A DNA stretch of 16,430 nt from an uncultured Aquincola sp. (GCA_937883885.1 CAKZXL010000939.1:1-16430); one strand, 5' to 3'; positions 6,805 through 13,279 are shown, counted from the stretch's first letter. Made by a program: numbers and translations. Notes: generated by a model from the sequence alone, not told the origin.

Positions 6805-7923
6805 TTACTCCCGGCGTTCTAGCAGCAGAAGGTTCTGCACAGGCGCAGGTGGCTCAGCGATCAACAGTTGCTTGATGGCTTGCTTCGGCGCCTCGGTTGC
6901 CATTGCGTGCTGTGTCACGGTGGGGGTGATCGTTCCCTTCTTGTTGTAGTAGCTGCTGACGCGGGTGACGACCCATTTGTACGGCTCCGGCACGCCGGAG
7001 CCTGTCTCGCGAAGGTGGATCTCCAAGTCGCAAACCAAGGTGGTTCCGCTTTGGAACTTCACCTTCTTCGCTGTGACCTTGGCGAGGAAGTCCTCGTCGA
7101 TCAGGTCGAAGCTGATGCCGTGCTTCTCGAACACGCCCTTCCATTTGAAGGCGTCCCGCTTAAACACGGGCGAGACAATCTCGATCTCGGCGTCCCGGAT
7201 CACCGTTGGGTCAAGCTCCTGCAAAGCCACCACGTAGGCGCTGAAGCTCGCTCGGTGAACAATCATTTCATCGCGTGGCGATGGATCGTGACTCGGACTG
7301 AACCCTACGGATGACACCTTCTCATAGGGCAGGAGGTGTTGATAGAACTGCGACCGCAGTTTGATGATCTTCGGGTTCGAGAGGAGGGCTGGGACCACAT
7401 CTGCGGCGGTCGTTGTAGGTTCGAGCGGCAATGGTCGTGTCGCCGCCGTTGCTGGCATCTTGCGTGCTTCACCTGTAGCCTCTTGCTCCATCTTCTTGAG
7501 CTCAAGGCGCGCCTTCTTAATGGCGAGATCGTTCATCTCCACCTGTTGGTCGGCGAGCTTGCGGTCTCGGTTCAGCGCGAAGTCGTTCTGCAGGATCTGC
7601 TGCTTTAGAAGCTCGCGCTGATAGGTCATCCAAACACCGGCTGAGCAGATGGCCGCAATGACCGAACCCAGCAGCGACAACGCCACGGCATGTTTGCCAA
7701 GAAGGCTGAGGTAGACTGAAAAGCCGCCCTCAGCGTAGGCCGTGACGTCGATGTGAAAGTCGATGTCGAGCTGCTTGCCGATTTCCTTCAGAAGGCCGAG
7801 CAGCTCTCCTTCACAGTCATGGAGCACCAGGGCATCCATGTTGTGCGACCCATCCTTCAGGATGAAGTGCACTTGAAACTGACCAGTCGGTCCGACGGCT
7901 ATACCCTCAACGTGATCGTTCAC
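6805..7923 (-). CDS. Membrane-anchored coiled-coil protein, unknown function
   Basis: I do not recognise this 372-residue protein as any named family. Residues 1-65 look like a small folded cytoplasmic domain with alternating strand and helix. A single hydrophobic segment (about 78-100, KHAVALSLLGSVIAAICSAG) is long enough to cross the membrane. A charged helix follows (about 101-148, with RELLKQQI, RKLADQQVEM and KKARLELKKMEQE) that should form a coiled coil. After a Pro/Thr-rich linker (155-175), residues 180-345 form a second domain with strand-like stretches such as AEIEIVSPVF, KVKFQSGTTLVCDLEIHL and YKWVVTRVSSYY. The GTG start at 7923 has GGGGAGG 4 nt upstream. It is the first gene of the defence operon. 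By position and architecture it could be a membrane effector or sensor paired with the NDT-like protein, but that is inference only. Confidence 0.6.
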   Translation of the reverse strand: MNDHVEGIAVGPTGQFQVHFILKDGSHNMDALVLHDCEGELLGLLKEIGKQLDIDFHIDVTAYAEGGFSVYLSLLGKHAVALSLLGSVIAAICSAGVWMTYQRELLKQQILQNDFALNRDRKLADQQVEMNDLAIKKARLELKKMEQEATGEARKMPATAATRPLPLEPTTTAADVVPALLSNPKIIKLRSQFYQHLLPYEKVSSVGFSPSHDPSPRDEMIVHRASFSAYVVALQELDPTVIRDAEIEIVSPVFKRDAFKWKGVFEKHGISFDLIDEDFLAKVTAKKVKFQSGTTLVCDLEIHLRETGSGVPEPYKWVVTRVSSYYNKKGTITPTVTQHAMATEAPKQAIKQLLIAEPPAPVQNLLLLERRE

Positions 7924-7999
7924 GATGCCTCCCCGTTTTCAGAATATTGTCCAGGAAACGAGGTCGGCAGGTTAATAGCCTGAACCTACACCTAACGTG

Positions 8000-8146
8000 T
8001 CAGGCCAAGGTCATTACCGTCCGCAGCAGCTTGCCCAGGTCCGGTCGAAGGACGGCGAAGTCGGCCGGTGACATCAGGTCGAGCAGGGTGAGCAGTTCCC
8101 TGAGGTGGGCACGAAGGACAGGGACAGGCTCGGACGTGATGATCAT
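8000..8146 (-). CDS. Small ORF (48 aa), hypothetical
   Basis: The frame starts at ATG 8146 and encodes 48 residues, opening MIITSEPVPVLRAHLRELLT and ending KLLRTVMTLA. Codon third positions are strongly G/C, as in the real genes around it, and the peptide is mostly amphipathic helix. Its ATG overlaps the TGA of the preceding short frame (the ATGA at 8146-8143), a usual sign of translational coupling. I recognise no family. It may be an intact small gene or the tail of a decayed one, and lies 76 bp before the membrane-protein gene on the same strand. Confidence 0.35.
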   Translation of the reverse strand: MIITSEPVPVLRAHLRELLTLLDLMSPADFAVLRPDLGKLLRTVMTLA

Positions 8147-8289
8147 GGGGCGGTCGGCTTGGAATTCAGCGCCTGCAGGTCCTGGGCGAGCACCTTGCGC
8201 TGGACGCGGAGTACGGCAGCCCCGATGTTGGCCTCGGCCTACTCGGCGAAGTTCAGCTTGCTCGCTAAGCTGGTGCCGACCGCTGCTGG
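8143..8289 (-). pseudogene. Remnant of a short gene with an in-frame stop
   Basis: On the minus strand one frame reads like protein on both sides of a TAG at 8241-8239: VGTSLASKLNFAE before it and AEANIGAAVLRVQRKVLAQD after it. It ends in a TGA that overlaps the next small ORF. There is no start codon with a ribosome binding site. The simplest reading is a decayed gene whose 5' end was lost near the 15-bp repeat at 8294. I do not recognise the family. Confidence 0.3.
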
Positions 8290-8293
8290 CTGA

Positions 8294-8308
8294 CTAACGA
8301 CAACTGCG
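8294..8308 (+). repeat. 15-bp direct repeat flanking the defence block, right copy
   Basis: CTAACGACAACTGCG matches the copy at 2933-2947 in 14 of 15 positions, same orientation. Confidence 0.5.
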
Positions 8309-8312
8309 GCTT

Positions 8313-8325
8313 GCCAATAGTTGGC
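8313..8325. repeat. Short hairpin
   Basis: GCCAA and TTGGC flank TAG, a perfect 5-bp stem adjacent to the 15-bp repeat. No T-tract is present. Confidence 0.3.
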
Positions 8326-8610
8326 TTGTGCGGCCTATCTCCACAGGTAGGAAATGAGCGACTGCTATTCGGCGGCGAGATTAGCGATTCGAAGATCTGC
8401 TCAGGGTCGTGGGGAGCCGGCGAGCCGCCAGCCGCGCAAGGCGGCGATGCGATGGACAAGCGACGTTCGTGGGCTTGCTGACTGCTTGGGGCCGCATCGC
8501 CGCCTCTCGCAATGTCGAGCCGAAGTCACGCGGCCGGCCACGAGCAGTCATCAACGAACGGCAGCTTTCGGGCTGTTCATCGCCCCAGCGGCCACCCAGA
8601 GCGAACCAGA

Positions 8611-9573
8611 TCAGGCGCCCGCGCGCAACTCCCTCACGCCGCGGCCCAGCTTGCGACGCAACAAGGCGCGCAGGGTCACCCCGTCCGCGTAGCCGACCTG
8701 CGCGGCAATCTGGTCGATGCTCTGGCTGCCAGTGCGCAGCAGGTGCACAGCACGCTCGACACGTAGATCCTGGAAGTACGACAGTGGTGACTTGCCCAAC
8801 ACACCCTGCAGGCGCCGCGCCAAGGTGCGTTCGCTGGCCCCCGCTGCGACGGCCGCCTCGGCCAGCGAGAACCCGTGCGCGAGCTGCTGTCGGGCCCAGC
8901 CCTCGAAGCGCTGGACCACCGGGTCGGCATGGGCGAGGTGATCGGGGATCACGAACTCAGCTTGCGAGCCGCGTGCCTCGACCAGCAGGTAACGCGCCGC
9001 CAGCGCCGCCAGCGTCGGGCTGCAGCTGCGCACGATGCTCAACGCCAGATCAAGGTGGGCCAAGGCGGCACCGGCCGTGGTGAAGTCGGCCGAGTTCACG
9101 AGCATGCGGGAATCATCGAGCAGCACGCGCGGATAGCGCTGCCGGAACATCGGCGCCAGCCACCATGAGGTCGTGGCGCGTTGACCGTCGAGCAGCGCGC
9201 TCTCCGCCAGCAAGAAGGTGCCGGTGCAGGCGGCCCCGACCGCCGCTCCGGCGCCGAACCACTGCTGCAACGCGACGACCGCGTCGGCCACGTCCGCACA
9301 TGCCAGCCGCGCCGCGAGCGTGTCCGGCATCTTGGCGCCGAGCGCGGGCACGAGCACAACGTCGGGGTTGCGCACAGCGTGCACCGGCACCACGGGCACC
9401 GTCAGACCCTGCGCAGTGCGCACGCGTCGCCGCACGCCGACCAGCGTGACTTCGATGGGTGCTGGCGCCTGCGCCAGCGAGCCCGCCAGTTCGCCGGCCG
9501 TGCTCAGCGTGTCAGTGAGGGCCGCCAGGCCCAGGTCGAACACGCCATCCAAGACAAAAAGGTGAAGGCGCAT
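8611..9573 (-). CDS. GlxA-type AraC-family transcriptional regulator
   Basis: This 320-residue regulator has a DJ-1/PfpI-like (glutamine amidotransferase-like) sensor domain followed by an AraC DNA-binding domain. The sensor domain spans about residues 1-175; the nucleophile-elbow position has Cys116 in AACTGTFLLAES, as in GlxA-type proteins. The DNA-binding part spans about 220-315 with two helix-turn-helix units: FSLAEAAVAAGASERTLARR (235-254) and SIDQIAAQVGYADGVTLRAL (285-304). The start at 9573 gives MRLHLFVLDG, the usual first strand of this fold; the longer frame to 9627 adds unlikely residues. It is transcribed away from the monooxygenase/isomerase pair and is probably their regulator, with an inverted repeat in the shared 108-bp gap. 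The ligand cannot be told from sequence. Confidence 0.88.
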   Translation of the reverse strand: MRLHLFVLDGVFDLGLAALTDTLSTAGELAGSLAQAPAPIEVTLVGVRRRVRTAQGLTVPVVPVHAVRNPDVVLVPALGAKMPDTLAARLACADVADAVVALQQWFGAGAAVGAACTGTFLLAESALLDGQRATTSWWLAPMFRQRYPRVLLDDSRMLVNSADFTTAGAALAHLDLALSIVRSCSPTLAALAARYLLVEARGSQAEFVIPDHLAHADPVVQRFEGWARQQLAHGFSLAEAAVAAGASERTLARRLQGVLGKSPLSYFQDLRVERAVHLLRTGSQSIDQIAAQVGYADGVTLRALLRRKLGRGVRELRAGA

Positions 9574-9626
9574 GGCGGGAATGATATCAATGTTGGCCTT
9601 CCTGCCACTCGTGGACGGCGCCGGCA

Positions 9627-9637
9627 AGACTTAGTCT
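9627..9637. promoter_or_regulatory. Palindrome in the divergent promoter region
   Basis: AGACT-T-AGTCT is a perfect 5+1+5 palindrome midway between the regulator start (9573) and the monooxygenase start (9682); GACT recurs at 9641-9644. It is a candidate binding site for the regulator, though AraC-family sites are more often direct repeats. Confidence 0.3.
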
Positions 9638-9681
9638 GCGGACTCCCTCATGCAACCACCCTACATCGCAAGGATCACGCC

Positions 9682-9984
9682 ATGACCAAGTTCGCCCTCT
9701 TCCTCCGTCTCGAAGCCAAGCCTGGCCAGGAGGCCGCCGTTGCCGACTTCCTGGCCGACGCGCTGCCGCTGGCCAACGCCGAGTCGGGCACCACCGCCTG
9801 GTTCGCATTGAAGTTCGGCCCTTCGACTTTCGGCGTGTTCGACGCCTTTGCCGACGAGGCGGGTCGCCAGGCCCACCTGAACGGTCCCATCGCAGCGGCT
9901 TTGATGGCCAACGCAGCGGCGTTGTTCAGTGCGCCGCCGAACATCGAGAAGATCGATCTGCTGGCGGCGAAGTTGCCTGGCTGA
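9682..9984 (+). CDS. Antibiotic biosynthesis monooxygenase-like (ABM) small protein
   Basis: This 100-residue protein opens TKFALFLRLEAKPGQEAAVADFL, the first strand and helix of the dimeric alpha/beta ABM fold (YgiN-type quinol monooxygenases and relatives). The middle segment with FGVFDAFADEAGRQAHLNGPIAAAL is the other family hallmark. Such proteins oxidise quinols or small aromatics without a metal or cofactor; the substrate here is unknown. AAGGA lies 7 nt before the ATG, so the start at 9682 is preferred over the long upstream extension of the frame. It is the first gene of a two-gene cluster with the isomerase, read divergently from the GlxA-type regulator, which suggests control in response to an electrophile or aromatic compound. 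Confidence 0.82.
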   Translation: MTKFALFLRLEAKPGQEAAVADFLADALPLANAESGTTAWFALKFGPSTFGVFDAFADEAGRQAHLNGPIAAALMANAAALFSAPPNIEKIDLLAAKLPG

Positions 9985-9996
9985 CGGGCCAAACTC

Positions 9997-10016
9997 GGCG
10001 GCGCACTTGCGCCGCC
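9997..10016 (+). terminator. Strong hairpin between the monooxygenase and isomerase genes
   Basis: GGCGGCGC and GCGCCGCC form an 8-bp stem around ACTT, 12 bp after the monooxygenase stop. The following CTCCGTCTT is only weakly T-rich, so it may be a partial terminator or an mRNA-stabilising element between two co-transcribed genes. Confidence 0.45.
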
Positions 10017-10037
10017 CTCCGTCTTGACAGGACTGCC

Positions 10038-10715
10038 ATGACCAGCAGCGCCCGCTTCGAACTCTTCTCGTTTTGGCGCACCTCCGCGACCTATCGTGTG
10101 CGCGTCGCCTTAAACCTGAAGGGCGTGACGCCGCAGGAGCACAACATCAACCTCGATGCCGGCGAACAACGCAGCGAGGCCTTCCAGAAGCTGAATCCGA
10201 TGGGCGCCATCCCGGCGCTCGTGGACCACGGTCCCGGCCGTTCGACAACGCCGCTAACCCAGTCGCTGGCGATCCTGGAATTCATCGACGAGAGCTTCCC
10301 GACGCCCGCGCTGCTGCCGGCCGATGCCCACGGCCGTGCCCGCGTGCGCTCGTCGGCCGCGATGCTGGCCGCCGACACGCACCCGCTCATCACGCCGCGG
10401 GTGAAGAAGTACCTCACCGCCAACAGCGGTTTCGACGATGCGGCCTGGCGCGCCTGGCAGATCCACTGGTTCACCACGGGCTTGCAGGCGTTGGAGCAGC
10501 GCTTGGCCGGCGAACCCGGGACTGGCGCCTTCTGCCATGGCGACACACCGACGATCGCCGACATCTGTCTGGCCAGCATCATCGTGGTGACGCGCATCTT
10601 CAAGATCGAAGTGCCTGGCACCCCGACCGTGATGCGCGTGATGGCGGCCTGCGAGCAGCTGGATGCCTTCGCCGCGGCGGACCCGCGCCGTCAAGTCGGC
10701 GCGCCGCAGGCCTGA
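10038..10715 (+). CDS. maiA: Maleylacetoacetate isomerase / zeta-class glutathione S-transferase
   Basis: This 225-residue protein has the thioredoxin-like N-domain and helical C-domain of zeta GSTs. It would isomerise maleylacetoacetate (tyrosine breakdown) or maleylpyruvate (gentisate breakdown) with glutathione in the cytoplasm. Family marks are FELFSFWRTSATYRVRVALN at the N-terminus, matching the zeta motif region that normally reads SSxSxRVRIAL. Others are NPMGAIPALVDH, QSLAILEFIDESFP and the C-domain GDTPTIADICLAS. The usual cysteine of the SSCS motif is replaced here (SAT), so activity on the classical substrate is uncertain; the enzyme may instead handle another electrophile together with the ABM protein. 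AGGA lies a few bases before the ATG. Gene length is normal for the family. Confidence 0.82.
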   Translation: MTSSARFELFSFWRTSATYRVRVALNLKGVTPQEHNINLDAGEQRSEAFQKLNPMGAIPALVDHGPGRSTTPLTQSLAILEFIDESFPTPALLPADAHGRARVRSSAAMLAADTHPLITPRVKKYLTANSGFDDAAWRAWQIHWFTTGLQALEQRLAGEPGTGAFCHGDTPTIADICLASIIVVTRIFKIEVPGTPTVMRVMAACEQLDAFAAADPRRQVGAPQA

Positions 10716-10735
10716 AGGCCGTCATGCGGCTTCAG
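10712..10735. terminator. Bidirectional terminator-like hairpin between convergent genes
   Basis: CTGAAG (10712-10717) pairs with CTTCAG (10730-10735), extended by CCG/CGG after a one-base bulge, with a TCATG loop. It overlaps the stop codons of both the isomerase gene (10713-10715) and the opposing livF remnant (10732-10734). Confidence 0.5.
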
Positions 10736-11104
10736 ACCGCCAGCTGCCGCATCAGCGCCTCGCGATCGGCGGCCTTTGTGCCATCGCCCGCCATCACCAC
10801 CGCGCCGCGCTCCAGCACGTAGAAGCGCTGCACCAGCGCGATGGCGCGGTGCATGTTCTGTTCCACCAGCAGGATGGGGATGCCGTCACGGCGCAGGCTG
10901 TCCATCAGCGTGAAGATCTCGTCGACGATCTTCGGCGCCAGGCCTTCGGTGGGCTCGTCGATCAGCAGCAGGCGCGGCTTGCCCACCAACACGCGCGCCA
11001 TCGCCAGCATCTGCTGTTCGCCGCCCGACAGCGTGGTACCCATCTGCTGGCGGCGTTTGCCCAGGCGCGGGAAGCGGGTGTAGATGGCGTCGAGCTGGCG
11101 CCGG
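10732..11104 (-). pseudogene. livF: livF, branched-chain amino acid ABC transporter ATPase, 3' half only
   Basis: The frame encodes the C-terminal half of a LivF-type ATPase, which energises uptake of branched-chain amino acids or related compounds at the inner membrane. Visible motifs are the signature LSGGEQQMLAMAR, Walker B LLLIDEPTEGLAP, the switch His region LLVEQNMHRA and the terminal YVLERGAVVMAG. The family is about 235 residues and only about 124 remain. The Walker A half is missing because homology stops at about LDAIYTRFPRL, close to 11104. Upstream the frame stays open by chance to 11241 through unrelated DNA that contains a 21-bp direct repeat. The gene has been cut by a rearrangement or insertion and is not functional. 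Confidence 0.82.
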
Positions 11105-11122
11105 TCTTGGGGTAGTCGTACC

Positions 11123-11143
11123 TTTCGTGCAGATTGGTGCGCT
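11123..11143 (+). repeat. 21-bp direct repeat, copy 1
   Basis: It contains TTCGTGCAGATTGGTGCGCT and matches 11208-11228 at 20 of 21 positions, starting 85 bp upstream of it. The copies fall in different reading frames, so this is a DNA-level repeat. It sits just outside the livF break. Confidence 0.7.
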
Positions 11144-11207
11144 GTGATCTGAGAACCCGTTGCACGACAAGCACTTACAATTCCGGCTCTTCCGAGATCT
11201 GCAGATT

Positions 11208-11228
11208 TTTCGTGCTGATTGGTGCGCT
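11208..11228 (+). repeat. 21-bp direct repeat, copy 2
   Basis: It contains TTCGTGCTGATTGGTGCGCT. The GGTGC half-site and a nearby GCACCAGTGC (11238-11247) resemble NtrC-type operator half-sites, so this may be a displaced promoter region; that is only a resemblance. Confidence 0.65.
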
Positions 11229-11283
11229 TCGTCTCGGGCACCAGTGCGATGCCGGATCCCGCTGACTCACGCGTTCGGCCCGG

Positions 11284-11868
11284 TCAGACCTCTTCGCTCC
11301 GGTCGCGAAACTCCAGCTTGAACTGCCAGCCCTCGAAGGTCGCCACCATCCGTCCGAACTCGTCCCAGGAGATCTCACGGCCGTCAATCACGATCATCGG
11401 CACACGATTGTCCTCGTCGGGATCGCTGTCGACGGTCCCTCGTAGCACCAAGCCATCGTTCACCTGCGGTCCGTGGTCAGTGTCCTCGATGTGGGTGAGA
11501 GCCAAGGCACGGCGCATCTTGACAATGAGCTTGCCGAGCAACTCCAGAGGGTCGTCGTCTGGCTCCCCGATCACCTGAAACCGATACCCGGCAGGGCCGC
11601 CATCGCGCAACTCGAACGCGTCGATCGCCAAGCCGGTGCCGCACAGCCAGTTGCGGAACCGGAACTCGTGCTCCGCCCCGCGCCCGTCGAGCATGCGGAT
11701 GGGCTCGAACGCCACGTGCTCGAACCCCTGCAGCCCGAGCCGGGTGGCGGCGGCCTCGTTGAAGCATCGGCCGCAGAGCCGCCGGTAGCCGGCCTCCATC
11801 GACCCGTAGTTCACGACATCGTGGTCGTCCGCGGGTTGATGGCAGGCATCGCAGGTGATGGGCGGCAT
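11284..11868 (-). CDS. Small zinc-finger protein, DUF7713-like
   Basis: This 194-residue protein starts with a treble-clef-like zinc-binding region: CDACHQPADDH (residues 6-16) and CGRC (about 32-35). A mixed alpha/beta region follows with EHEFRFRNWLCGTGLAIDAFEL, YRFQVIGEPDDDPLELLGKLIVKMRRALALTHI and a conserved-looking end, VPMIVIDGREISWDEFGRMVATFEGWQFKLEFRDRSEEV. From memory it resembles the DUF7713 family; I could not check this, and its function is unknown. The ATG at 11868 has no strong Shine-Dalgarno. The gene lies 36 bp downstream of the tyrosine recombinase gene on the same strand, so the two probably formed one operon and a mobile unit. Confidence 0.6.
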   Translation of the reverse strand: MPPITCDACHQPADDHDVVNYGSMEAGYRRLCGRCFNEAAATRLGLQGFEHVAFEPIRMLDGRGAEHEFRFRNWLCGTGLAIDAFELRDGGPAGYRFQVIGEPDDDPLELLGKLIVKMRRALALTHIEDTDHGPQVNDGLVLRGTVDSDPDEDNRVPMIVIDGREISWDEFGRMVATFEGWQFKLEFRDRSEEV

Positions 11869-11904
11869 GGTTTGCAGGGTGTGTGAAGGCGAGGCGACTG
11901 TAGG

Positions 11905-13065
11905 CTACGACCGCGGAGCTGCGAACCGATCGGTCACCTGCTTGGCCCGCCGCGCATCGTCGGTGTGAAGGTACATCGAGGTCGTGGCCAGCGAGGCGTG
12001 CCGCAGGTTGTCGCGCACCGTGGTCAGCTCGGCGCCGCCTTGGAGCAGGTGAGTGGCGTGCGTGTGCCTTGTCCAATGCGGCGTGGCCAGGCGCAGCTTC
12101 TCGGCCAGCGCCGGGGTGCCTTCCTCCACGACGTCGGCTGCGGTGCTGAAGAACCGCTTCATCACTCGCCACAGGCGCCACGACGAGATCTGGTTTCGAT
12201 CATCGCCAAGGCTGCCAATCAGTGGGGTATACGGACGCCACTTCGAGGGCGTCAGGGTAGTCCCCGTTGAACGAGGTAGCGATCGAGCGCGGCGCGGGCC
12301 AACGGAGGCAGCACGACCTTGCCGGCCTTGTGGCCCTTGCCGACGACCCGGATCCAGGTGTCGCCGTGTGCGTCTGCTTCGATCGCGGCAAGTAGCGCGC
12401 CCACGAGCTCGCTGATTCGAAGGCCCGTGGCATAAGCAAAGTCCAGCATGAACCGCAGCCGCTGCGCGGCTGGCTCGCTCCAGCCGTAGGACGACTCCAG
12501 GCCATCGGCCACCACCCGGACGAGCTTCCACTCGTGCTCGGCGAAGGCGTGAGACGTGTCGAGCTGCGCCGGCCGGCCGCCTCGCACCTTGACGCCGGCA
12601 AACGGATTGGCCAGCACATAGCGCTGCTCGATGAGCCAGCGGTGCAGGGCATTGAGCACCGATAGCGCGTACGCGGCCGAGCGTGCCGAGAGGTCACCCG
12701 CGAAGGGACGCCACGCCGGCGACGACCTCGGCTGCGGCGCGCCGACCCAGCGCGCGCGAGGGCTCGGATGACGCAGAAATGCACGGTAGGCAATGGCGTC
12801 CTCGGTTGTCAGCGACGACAAGGCCCGCCCGCGCTCGACGATTGCCCACAGGATCAGCCGTTCGGCCTTCTTGCGGTAGGCACGCTGGGTCGCTGCCGAC
12901 TCGTGCAGCGACAGCCAGGCGTTCACGGCCTGATAGTCGTTGCTGGCGTCGAGTGCGCAACTGGCCCGCGGGGCACGGAAGGTGCCCCGCGAGCCATCGA
13001 CGTCTTCGGGGACGACCAGTCGCTCCCAGGGAACCAGTTCTTGGGCCTGTGCCACCGTCACCAGC
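11905..13065 (-). pseudogene. XerC/D-type tyrosine recombinase, 5'-truncated and frameshifted
   Basis: Two adjoining frames together encode about 385 residues of a site-specific tyrosine recombinase. The upstream frame (13065 to about 12254) carries the core-binding domain (NAWLSLHESAATQRAYRKKAERLILW) and the first catalytic Arg in YATGLRISELVG. It also carries the beta-hairpin Lys in RVVGKGHKAGKVVLPPLAR. It ends LVQRGLP-stop at 12252, where a single missing base shifts the frame. The downstream frame continues TPSKWRPYTPLIGSL, then HWTRHTHATHLL (His-x-x-Arg) and LRHASLATTSMYLH (His and the nucleophile Tyr). All catalytic residues are present in the DNA but split between frames. The 5' end is lost: the frame runs into the transposon end at 13065, whose sequence supplies a chance ATG at 13100. 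Relatives I recall have a longer N-terminal region. The gene is judged inactive unless the frameshift is a sequencing error. Confidence 0.85.
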
Positions 13066-13071
13066 TGTTGA

Positions 13072-13113
13072 GATCCACGAACCCTGCTAGCCATGTCCAC
13101 GAACCGTGCTAGC
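13072..13113 (+). repeat. Left-end TniA-binding-like repeats (L1, L2)
   Basis: L1 GATCCACGAACCCTGCTAGC (13072-13091) and L2 TGTCCACGAACCGTGCTAGC (13094-13113) are direct repeats with 22-bp pitch. They match the inverted pair at the right end and are very likely transposase binding sites. L2 also contains the chance start codon of the truncated recombinase frame. Confidence 0.82.
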
Positions 13114-13167
13114 GAGACTTGCGGCTAAGGCATTGATTCAACAAGGAAATTCGGGTTCTGAACTCCT

Positions 13168-13185
13168 CTCGCTGTCTGTAGCGAG
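13168..13185. repeat. Inverted repeat in the tniA leader
   Basis: CTCGCT and AGCGAG form a perfect 6-bp inverted repeat around GTCTGT, between the inner and outer left-end repeats. It may be an operator or part of the end complex. Confidence 0.35.
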
Positions 13186-13207
13186 TTGACGACAACACGC
13201 GACACCG

Positions 13208-13257
13208 AGTCCACGAACCTCGCCATTGCATCTGGCGTGTCCATGAAGCATGCTACT
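13208..13257 (+). repeat. Inner left-end degenerate repeats (L3, L4)
   Basis: L3 begins AGTCCACGAACC (13208) and L4 reads TGTCCATGAAGCATGCTACT (13238-13257). Both align with L2 with several mismatches. Extra copies at the left end are usual in Tn7-like and Tn402-like elements. L4 lies 22 bp before the tniA start, so the transposase may also repress its own gene. Confidence 0.65.
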
Positions 13258-13279
13258 GGCGCATTTGTGAGGTGAACGG

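Larger units (their letters stand above)
7924..8610. other. Gene-poor region upstream of the defence operon
   Basis: This 687-bp stretch separates the defence operon from the AraC-type regulator gene. It holds the operon's leader (7924-7999), where I find no convincing -35/-10 pair, then two tiny overlapping minus-strand ORFs, one copy of the 15-bp repeat (8294-8308) and a short hairpin (8313-8325). About 280 bp (8330-8610) follow in which I see no coding sequence or RNA gene. Confidence 0.5.

Noticed and set aside
5850..7923. Retron or CBASS system
   Set aside because: An NDT-like effector is present, but no reverse transcriptase, msr/msd-like structure or cyclic-nucleotide synthase is in the window.
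7924..7999. Sigma-70 promoter for the defence operon
   Set aside because: TATTCT and TATTAA on the minus strand resemble -10 boxes, but no acceptable -35 element lies at the right spacing, so no promoter is annotated.
7990..8308. Integron attC-like core sites (ACCTAAC at 7990-7996 and CTAAC at 2933 and 8294)
   Set aside because: A single RYYYAAC-like core occurs by chance. No matching GTTRRRY partner lies at the expected distance and no attC-type fold is visible, so a gene-cassette origin is not supported.
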